From positions 1-6,050 of the forward strand of contig CANHGC010000112.1 of the NCBI GenBank assembly GCA_947460045.1: 6,050 bases of DNA. The letters are read 5' to 3'. A program made the position numbers and the translations under genes. Below the pieces are notes generated by a model, which saw only the letters and a list, made by a program, of their open reading frames with translations, was not told the DNA's origin and did no database searches. The DNA comes from Bacteroidota bacterium (GTDB lineage Bacteria; Bacteroidota; Bacteroidia; NS11-12g; UBA955). Shown piece after piece: positions 1 to 4,875 of the stretch; the stretch's first letter is position 1; the number at the start of each line of letters is the position of its first letter.

Positions 1-36
1 CAATACATAAATTCTTACTTACCGCGAAAATAGATT

Positions 37-65
37 TTTGATTCAGAAAAACAACATGAAATTTG
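37..65 (+). promoter_or_regulatory. Possible promoter of the O-methyltransferase gene (weak)
   Basis: TTTG at 37-40 and GAAATTTG at 58-65 are separated by 17 bases. They resemble the Bacteroidota -33 (TTTG) and -7 (TAnnTTTG) boxes, but the -7 box has G instead of the first T. Transcription would start near 70, leaving only a few leader bases before the ATG at 76. The stretch is A/T-rich, so a chance match is quite possible. The upstream neighbour lies outside the window, so the gene might instead be transcribed from further upstream. Confidence 0.25.
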
Positions 66-75
66 TAAGAAAATC

Positions 76-726
76 ATGCATCACGATTGGCAAGACGAAA
101 TCCACATTTATAGTGAATCGGTAAGTTCCCCCGAATCACCCTTTTTACACGCAATCAATCAGTTCACTTGGAAAAAAATGATCAACCCAAGAATGCTGTC
201 TGGTCATCTTCAAGGACGATTCCTTTCGTCTTTGATCGCCATGAAAAACCCCCAATGTGTGCTCGAAATTGGCACATTTACCGGTTATGCCACCGCGTGT
301 TTACTTGAAAACTTATCGGACCAAGCCACCCTCCATAGCATTGAAGCAGATCCCGAAACCGCCCACAAAACCCAAGATTTTTGGAAAAATCACAACCCAA
401 ACCATAAAGTGAATTGGCATGTTGGCCCCGCACTAGACATTGTACCATCGCTCAACCTCCGTCCAGACATTATTTTTATCGATGCCGATAAACACAACTA
501 CAAAGCCTACCTCAACCTCTGTTTTCCCCTTTTGCCCATTGGCGGCACCTTACTGTTCGATAATACCCTTTGGAGCAAACGCGTGATCAATGCGCATGAT
601 TTACAGCACGATAAAGACACTCAAAACATGCATGCCTTCAATGAATATGCCAAAGACACACCCAACGCGCAAGTAGTGTTACTACCCATCAGAGATGGCA
701 TCACAATGATCACAAAATTGAATTGA
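76..726 (+). CDS. Class I SAM-dependent O-methyltransferase (COMT/CCoAOMT-like, COG4122 type)
   Basis: A 216-residue cytosolic methyltransferase, of usual length for the bacterial family related to catechol and caffeoyl-CoA O-methyltransferases (Methyltransf_3). It transfers a methyl group from S-adenosylmethionine, usually with a divalent metal. SAM motif I is VLEIGTFTGY at residues 62-71, and the acidic end of strand 2 is SIEAD at 88-92 (E90). FIDADKHNY at 134-142 supplies D136, and FDN at 161-163 supplies D162 and N163. By family analogy D136, D162 and N163 bind the metal, so the active site looks intact. ATG 76 is the first start after an in-frame TAG at 31-33; no Shine-Dalgarno is visible. 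The TGA stop directly abuts the stop of the convergent marR-type gene. The family includes small-molecule methyltransferases and the tRNA hydroxyuridine methyltransferase TrmR; the sequence alone does not decide the substrate, so no symbol is given. Nothing links it to the nearby kynurenine gene. Confidence 0.92.
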   Translation: MHHDWQDEIHIYSESVSSPESPFLHAINQFTWKKMINPRMLSGHLQGRFLSSLIAMKNPQCVLEIGTFTGYATACLLENLSDQATLHSIEADPETAHKTQDFWKNHNPNHKVNWHVGPALDIVPSLNLRPDIIFIDADKHNYKAYLNLCFPLLPIGGTLLFDNTLWSKRVINAHDLQHDKDTQNMHAFNEYAKDTPNAQVVLLPIRDGITMITKLN

Positions 727-1185
727 TTATCCCCTTAAGTCATCGAGCAAATCGCTCAATAACCCAAAATCTATTTTTGCCCTGTTCAATATCAATTGCT
801 GTCGGTCTAATAACAACGGAGCAATCTGATTCAGCAACTCCAAGCCTTGAGCCGTAATCACAATATTCATTTTCCTGCGATTCTCACTGTTGATGCTTCT
901 TCCAATCAAACCCATGGCCAACAATCGATCGCACAAACGCGTGATATCTGGATTTTTGTCCAACATCACCTCCTTAATTTCTGATGGATTCACAGATTCT
1001 GGGTGCTTGCCGCGCAAAATTCTCAAAACATTGTATTGCTGAGGCGTGATCCCATAGGGCTTATAAATATCCCTAAATTCCCCCATCAACCAATTCGATG
1101 TATACATAATATTCAACATCGCCTTTACCTGAGGTGATTCAAATTTCTTTTGCTTTATGGCGTCTTCTAATTTCAAATCAATCAC
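727..1185 (-). CDS. MarR-family winged-helix transcriptional regulator
   Basis: A 152-residue protein, normal MarR length, expected to act as a dimer that binds a palindromic operator and often releases it on binding an aromatic ligand. Helices at the N-terminus (about 1-45) would form the dimer interface. ITPQQYNVLRIL at 46-57 is the typical start of the winged HTH, DKNPDITRLCDRLLAMGLI at 76-94 covers the recognition helix, and ENRRKMNIVIT at 101-111 is the wing with its basic residues, followed by the C-terminal dimer helices. The start codon is GTG: an in-frame TAA ends three bases upstream, and the ATG ten bases upstream is out of frame. The gene is divergent from kynU across 79 bases containing a 17-base palindrome, and convergent with the methyltransferase with no gap. 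I infer that it controls itself and possibly kynU. The ligand cannot be read from the sequence. Family assignment is firm; the regulated target is not. Confidence 0.93.
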   Translation of the reverse strand: MIDLKLEDAIKQKKFESPQVKAMLNIMYTSNWLMGEFRDIYKPYGITPQQYNVLRILRGKHPESVNPSEIKEVMLDKNPDITRLCDRLLAMGLIGRSINSENRRKMNIVITAQGLELLNQIAPLLLDRQQLILNRAKIDFGLLSDLLDDLRG

Positions 1186-1204
1186 GAATTAACATACGTG
1201 TGAA

Positions 1205-1221
1205 CAAATATGATCTATTTG
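1205..1221. promoter_or_regulatory. 17-base palindrome, candidate MarR operator between the divergent genes
   Basis: CAAATA and TATTTG form a perfect six-base inverted repeat around the five-base spacer TGATC. Flanking bases extend it imperfectly to 1202-1224. Size and A/T richness fit the sites usually bound by MarR dimers. Its left half overlaps, on the minus strand, CATATTTG (1212 to 1205), one mismatch from a TAnnTTTG -7 box. That box would start the marR-type message near 1200, about 15 bases before its GTG, so binding there would block the regulator's own promoter. The palindrome lies just upstream of the kynU -33 region. The function is inferred from position and symmetry alone. Confidence 0.45.
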
Positions 1222-1228
1222 AACCAAA

Positions 1229-1260
1229 TTTTCCCCATGTAAATTATCATTGTACCTTTG
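1229..1260 (+). promoter_or_regulatory. kynU promoter (Bacteroidota-type -33/-7)
   Basis: TACCTTTG at 1253-1260 is an exact match to the Bacteroidota -7 box TAnnTTTG. TTTTC at 1229-1233 lies 19 bases upstream at the expected -33 distance, though it is a poorer match to TTTG. Transcription should begin near 1264-1266, almost on the GTG at 1265. A weak imperfect palindrome (1237-1250, five of seven base pairs) lies between the two boxes and could be a second regulator contact, but it is A/T-rich and may be chance. Confidence 0.5.
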
Positions 1261-1264
1261 CATT

Positions 1265-2581
1265 GTGAATCAGGCTTTTCAAAACACAAAAGATTTTGCA
1301 GTGCAAATGGATCAAAACGATTCTCTTGCCAAATTCAGAGATCAATTTATTTTCCCTACCAATGCAGAAGGTGAAGTACAAGTTTATTTGTGCGGAAATT
1401 CGCTCGGACTGCAACCAAAATCTGCAAAAAAAGCCCTTGAAAACGAACTCGAAGATTGGGCAAAATGGGGTGTAGAAGGTCATTTTCACGGGAAAAAACC
1501 CTGGTTCCACTACCACAAATTCCTCACAGATTATACAGCCGAAATCGCAGGCGCAAAACCGCATGAAGTAGTGGTCATGAATCACCTCACCGTGAATCTA
1601 CACCTCCTCATGTTCAGCTTTTATCGCCCAACATTCGTTGTTAACCCCGAATCAGGCAAAAATGAACCCAAACGCTACAAAATCATCATGGAAGCCGGTG
1701 CCTTCCCCAGTGATATGTATGCCGTTCAAACCCAAGTTGAATCGTTTGGATTGAATTACGACGATGCCGTGATTGAACTAGCCCCTCGTGAGGGTGAATA
1801 CACTTTAAGAACCGAAGACATTCTTCAAGCCATCAACACCGCCGGTGACTCGTTGGCCCTGTCGTTCTTCTCTGGCGTTCAATATTACACAGGTCAACTA
1901 TTCAACATGCCCGCCATCACAGAAGCAGCTCACAAAGTGGGCGCTTTGGCAGGCTTCGACCTAGCCCATACCGCCGGAAACATTGATTTACAACTCCACA
2001 ATTGGGATGTAGATTTTGCCGCATGGTGCTCCTACAAATACCTCAACAGCGGTCCAGGCAACGTATCTGGTGTTTATATTCATGAAAAACATGGACTAAA
2101 CCCCGAAACGCCAAGAATGGCAGGATGGTGGGGACACAAAGAGGATGTTCGCTTTTTGATGAAACGCGGCTACATCCCAGAACCCGGTGCTGCTGGATGG
2201 CAAATGAGCAATGCCCCCGTTTTTGGCATGGCCGTGCACTTAGCCAGCCTCGAGATTTTTCACGAAGCGAAAATTGCCAATCTGCGCAATAAAAGCCAAT
2301 CGCTTACGAGTTATTTGGAATTTGTTTTGTTGGACGTGAAATCACAAAATCAACACCTACAATTCCAAATCATCACTCCCAGCAACCCAGAAGAACGCGG
2401 CGCACAGCTCAGTATTCTCACCAATGAAAACGGGAAAGCCCTATTCGACCACCTGTTCAACAACAACATCATCGCAGACTGGAGAGAGCCCAACGTGATT
2501 CGCATGGCCCCAGCACCCCTTTACAACAACTACCAAGACATCTACGCGTTAGGTCAAGCCTGTTTGAACTTCAAGCCTTAA
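1265..2581 (+). CDS. kynU: Kynureninase (PLP-dependent L-kynurenine hydrolase)
   Basis: A fold-type I PLP enzyme that cleaves kynurenine to anthranilate, or 3-hydroxykynurenine to 3-hydroxyanthranilate, plus alanine. It serves tryptophan catabolism and quinolinate/NAD synthesis. Numbered from GTG 1265 (438 residues, full length), visible motifs are YLCGNSLGLQPKSAK (41-55), the phosphate-binding NHLTVNLHLL (106-115), AFPSD (146-150), GFDLAH (230-235, D232 for the PLP ring) and CSYKYLNSGPG (255-265) with Schiff-base lysine K258. AGWWGH, MSNAPVF and APAPLYN follow. H73, S315 and N316 correspond to human H102, S332 and N333, suggesting preference for 3-hydroxykynurenine. Start choice: GTG 1265 keeps the FQNTKDFA segment common in relatives; TTG 1250 overlaps the -7 box and is unlikely; ATG 1307 (424 residues) would still keep the LD-x-x-D-x-L-type helix and remains possible. 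No other kynurenine-pathway gene is in the window. Divergent from the MarR-type gene, convergent with the next gene with no gap. Confidence 0.94.
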   Translation: MNQAFQNTKDFAVQMDQNDSLAKFRDQFIFPTNAEGEVQVYLCGNSLGLQPKSAKKALENELEDWAKWGVEGHFHGKKPWFHYHKFLTDYTAEIAGAKPHEVVVMNHLTVNLHLLMFSFYRPTFVVNPESGKNEPKRYKIIMEAGAFPSDMYAVQTQVESFGLNYDDAVIELAPREGEYTLRTEDILQAINTAGDSLALSFFSGVQYYTGQLFNMPAITEAAHKVGALAGFDLAHTAGNIDLQLHNWDVDFAAWCSYKYLNSGPGNVSGVYIHEKHGLNPETPRMAGWWGHKEDVRFLMKRGYIPEPGAAGWQMSNAPVFGMAVHLASLEIFHEAKIANLRNKSQSLTSYLEFVLLDVKSQNQHLQFQIITPSNPEERGAQLSILTNENGKALFDHLFNNNIIADWREPNVIRMAPAPLYNNYQDIYALGQACLNFKP

Positions 2582-2590
2582 TTACGCTTG
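2572..2590. terminator. Weak stem-loop centred on the kynU / TPR-gene stop junction
   Basis: CAAGC (2572-2576) and GCTTG (2586-2590) can pair around a nine-base loop centred on the two abutting stop codons. A second copy of each arm lies outside it (CAAGC 2555-2559, GCTTG 2596-2600). The stem is only five pairs and has no clear U-tract on either strand, so it is at best a poor bidirectional terminator. It is listed because transcription from both sides must end here or inside the opposing gene. Confidence 0.2.
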
Positions 2591-4492
2591 TCCTCGCTTG
2601 TCTTTGAACGATTCCCAGTTCACCGCATTGTCTACGCCCAACACCTTCCTGATTTTTGAGCGAACATTGTGAATGTACTGTGGCGTTACACCCACAATCG
2701 CAGCGATATCCTTGGATTTGTAACCATCCACACTCAAAATAAAAATTCTCTTTTCGGTCAAGTTCATGGCCTTCAGTTGGGGGTAATGTTCGAAGATATC
2801 GCCTTGTTCCTTCAATTTCGAATCCGCAATCTGTGGCCTTGATGTAGTCTCAACCCGACCCAATGCCTCCAATTCTTTGCGAAGCGTTTCTATCTCGGGG
2901 GAATTGCTGGTATTCAACTGCTTCAATTTCTTACTCAACTCCAAACTCTTTTCCATCACCAATTCACTCATGCCAATGATCCTGGCATTCAGTTCCTTTT
3001 CCTTCTGTAAAAATTCCTTTTCCTCCACCTGAACATGCAATTGCATCTGCGCCCAATCCAATTCCTTCTTTTTCGCCGTTTGTCGAGCCCACAAAAACAA
3101 CACCAACAACAACAAGGTTAACACAACCGAACCATACGTCCCTGCCAAATAACCATTGATCTTCTTTTGCTGTAACAACTCCTTCTCAAAAGCAAATTGC
3201 TTGGTCTTCATACTCTCAAAATCCTTCTTCGCCGTAAAATCTGCCCGCTTCACAGAATCGTCTAACAAATGATACCTGTCTTTATACTCGTTCGAAACCT
3301 GTAAAGCCTCATAAGCCTCTTTCATTTCGTCCTTCTGTCTGAAGATCGCCGATAACAATTCATGATGATTCGCCAACGCCAGCGGATTGTCTTCAAATTG
3401 CTCAGCCACAGCGTCTTTCCACGACATCAAACTATCAGCCAACACGAACGTTTCATCCAAACGAATAGCCTCCAACAAAAAGGGCTTCAGCCTTGTTACA
3501 GCGCCGAAATAATCTTCCGAAACCCATTCCATTTTCCTTCCCAATACCCTGGACAAGGCATCCGGATTCTTCTCTTTCACCAAGGTCAACTGATTGGCCA
3601 AGTATACAATTCGTAAATTGTTCAAAATCACAGAATCAGGCATTGATTTCATGAGCTCCGCCCCCTCATCCCACCGCTCCAAATGCATGTTCAATTCCAT
3701 TCGATTCATCGCAATCAATTGCCTCGAATACTTGTCCCTCGCCGATGCCAATAACTCCTCGTTCTTCTTCCAAAATGTCTCAGCCTCCTGGTAATTGCCC
3801 TCCACTATTTTAACCGATATGATATTGCCTATCAATTCTGCAGGAACACCTTTCCCAGACGGATATGTAGAATAAACCTCCAAAAAATACTTCGACGCAG
3901 CACCGTACAACGCTTCATTGAAACAAATCGAACCCAATTTATTCAAGAAAAATCTCCGCTTCACCTGATCCCGATGTCGGATAGCCTCCTCCAAACCCTT
4001 GTTCAAATAATTCTTCGACATCTTCAAATCACCACGGGTAAAATGATACATCGCGATCAATTCGAAGTAACTACAGCGATTGTTCGACATCGGCATGATT
4101 TTCTCGGCCTCTTGGATGAAAAAAATCACCGAATCCATTTCACCCTTCTTCAATGAAACCAAACCCCTACCCACAAAACTACTAGCAATACCATATTCAG
4201 TATTGTCTCTACTCACTCTATCGTTAATATACATTAACAACTTCTCATAAGATTCTCTCTGTCCCTCGTAAAAAATCGCCAACTTATCATACCCAACAGA
4301 CTCATATTTCCCCGATGGCAATTTATCTAACATAGAAATCACAGAATCTACCTCAACCGCCGATTCAATTTCATCCCTAAAGTAATCCTCTCCATTATCG
4401 CCCAACAAATAGACTATCAATGAAATACCAATGATTACCACACCCGTAACCACCCATTTATACTGAAACAACAATTGCTTTGGATTGCCCAT
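2582..4492 (-). CDS. Membrane-anchored TPR protein with C-terminal LuxR-type HTH (putative transcriptional regulator)
   Basis: A 636-residue one-component regulator by architecture. Residues 13-30 (WVVTGVVIIGISLIVYLL) form a membrane anchor after a short basic N-terminus. About 60-410 is helical with TPR-like repeats, for example near 105-130, 143-170, 183-210 and 225-250. A second membrane helix spans about 447-468, and heptad-rich coiled coil runs on both sides of it (about 420-445 and 475-545). The C-terminus (about 577-620) reads LTEKRIFILSVDGYKSKDIA, then VGVTPQYIHNVRSKIRKVLGV, a LuxR/GerE-type HTH. The likely topology puts the TPR sensor in the periplasm and the HTH in the cytoplasm. 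There is no kinase, receiver or ATPase motif, so signalling would be by direct conformational change; ligand and target genes are unknown. ATG 4492 lies about 24 bases after a predicted transcription start. It is convergent with kynU with no gap, and no likely target operon is adjacent. Architecture is clear; regulatory function is inferred. Confidence 0.93.
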   Translation of the reverse strand: MGNPKQLLFQYKWVVTGVVIIGISLIVYLLGDNGEDYFRDEIESAVEVDSVISMLDKLPSGKYESVGYDKLAIFYEGQRESYEKLLMYINDRVSRDNTEYGIASSFVGRGLVSLKKGEMDSVIFFIQEAEKIMPMSNNRCSYFELIAMYHFTRGDLKMSKNYLNKGLEEAIRHRDQVKRRFFLNKLGSICFNEALYGAASKYFLEVYSTYPSGKGVPAELIGNIISVKIVEGNYQEAETFWKKNEELLASARDKYSRQLIAMNRMELNMHLERWDEGAELMKSMPDSVILNNLRIVYLANQLTLVKEKNPDALSRVLGRKMEWVSEDYFGAVTRLKPFLLEAIRLDETFVLADSLMSWKDAVAEQFEDNPLALANHHELLSAIFRQKDEMKEAYEALQVSNEYKDRYHLLDDSVKRADFTAKKDFESMKTKQFAFEKELLQQKKINGYLAGTYGSVVLTLLLLVLFLWARQTAKKKELDWAQMQLHVQVEEKEFLQKEKELNARIIGMSELVMEKSLELSKKLKQLNTSNSPEIETLRKELEALGRVETTSRPQIADSKLKEQGDIFEHYPQLKAMNLTEKRIFILSVDGYKSKDIAAIVGVTPQYIHNVRSKIRKVLGVDNAVNWESFKDKRGQA

Positions 4493-4515
4493 AAATTCTA
4501 CTACAATATTAACAT

Positions 4516-4526
4516 CGTTTCAAACG
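4516..4526. repeat. Inverted repeat CGTTT-C-AAACG overlapping the TPR-gene promoter
   Basis: A perfect five-base inverted repeat with a one-base centre. It covers most of the -7 box and the predicted transcription start of the leftward TPR-HTH gene, where a bound protein would block transcription. A related repeat, TAACG-AAA-CGTTA, is at 4706-4718; both contain GAAACG on one strand. Autoregulation by the HTH protein is conceivable but unproven, and repeats this short arise by chance. Confidence 0.25.
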
Positions 4527-4550
4527 TATTTATGCGATTTAAATAGAAAA
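4521..4550 (-). promoter_or_regulatory. Promoter of the TPR-HTH regulator gene
   Basis: Read on the minus strand, TACGTTTG (4528 to 4521) is an exact Bacteroidota -7 box TAnnTTTG. TTTTC (4550 to 4546) lies 17 bases upstream as a partial -33 box, much like the kynU promoter. Transcription would start near 4516, giving a leader of about 24 bases before the ATG at 4492. Confidence 0.52.
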
Positions 4551-4821
4551 TTGTTAGAAAATATGAATGGTTTCGTCGATAAGTGATTACAATAACAATT
4601 CTAATATTCTCTTTTCTCCGATAGAATGGACCCAAAAAATAAATGACCGCAAACAATAACCTTGGCAAAACAAACCAAATCTAAATTGGTATGTTCCTTT
4701 CAACATAACGAAACGTTAAAACAACTGCCACTTAACAGAATGGCAATCCGACAATTTTACAGTTCCATCCAATAAATATGACGAATCGGCGCAATTCATA
4801 GCAATTGAGTACCTAAAATCG

Positions 4822-4859
4822 TAGTTTTGAATTTTATATAAGAATTGGCTTAACCTTTG
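4822..4859 (+). promoter_or_regulatory. Candidate ftsH promoter elements
   Basis: Two options are visible. TAGTTTTG at 4822-4829 is an exact TAnnTTTG -7 box, but it lacks a well-spaced -33 TTTG; it would give a leader of about 40 bases. TAACCTTTG at 4851-4859 has one base too many between TA and TTTG, but TTTTG at 4825-4829 lies about 22 bases upstream as a possible -33 box; it would give a leader of about 12 bases. The sequence does not decide between them. Confidence 0.33.
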
Positions 4860-4875
4860 ATTACACTAGAACAAC

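Larger units (their letters stand above)
4493..4875. other. 383-base intergenic region between divergent genes
   Basis: An A/T-rich gap between the starts of the TPR-HTH gene (leftward) and ftsH (rightward). I see promoter-like boxes for both genes near its two ends and two short inverted repeats sharing GAAACG (4516-4526 and 4706-4718). Only very short open frames are present, for example 14 codons at 4643-4684, with nothing to support them as genes. A five-base TGCCA/TGGCA repeat (4726-4730 and 4741-4745) is too weak to call. I see no tRNA, riboswitch or strong terminator. The middle part, about 4560-4800, is unexplained and could hold a small RNA or regulator sites, but nothing shows this directly. 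Confidence 0.6.

Noticed and set aside
56..124. A 22-codon frame starting at ATG 56, overlapping the methyltransferase start
   Set aside because: It is out of frame with the methyltransferase, very short, and has no ribosome-binding or conservation signal; it is unlikely to be a leader peptide.
1247..1585. Minus-strand open frame of 112 codons opposite the start of kynU
   Set aside because: It lies inside the kynU coding strand, has a cysteine- and phenylalanine-rich composition typical of an antisense shadow, and matches no family I recognise.
3362..4156. Three plus-strand open frames of 60-84 codons inside the TPR-HTH gene
   Set aside because: They are antisense shadows of a well-supported 636-residue gene, with no recognisable domain and no promoter or start context.
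4726..4745. TGCCA/TGGCA inverted repeat with a ten-base loop
   Set aside because: A five-pair stem without a U-tract, far from any gene end; too weak for a terminator or structured RNA call.
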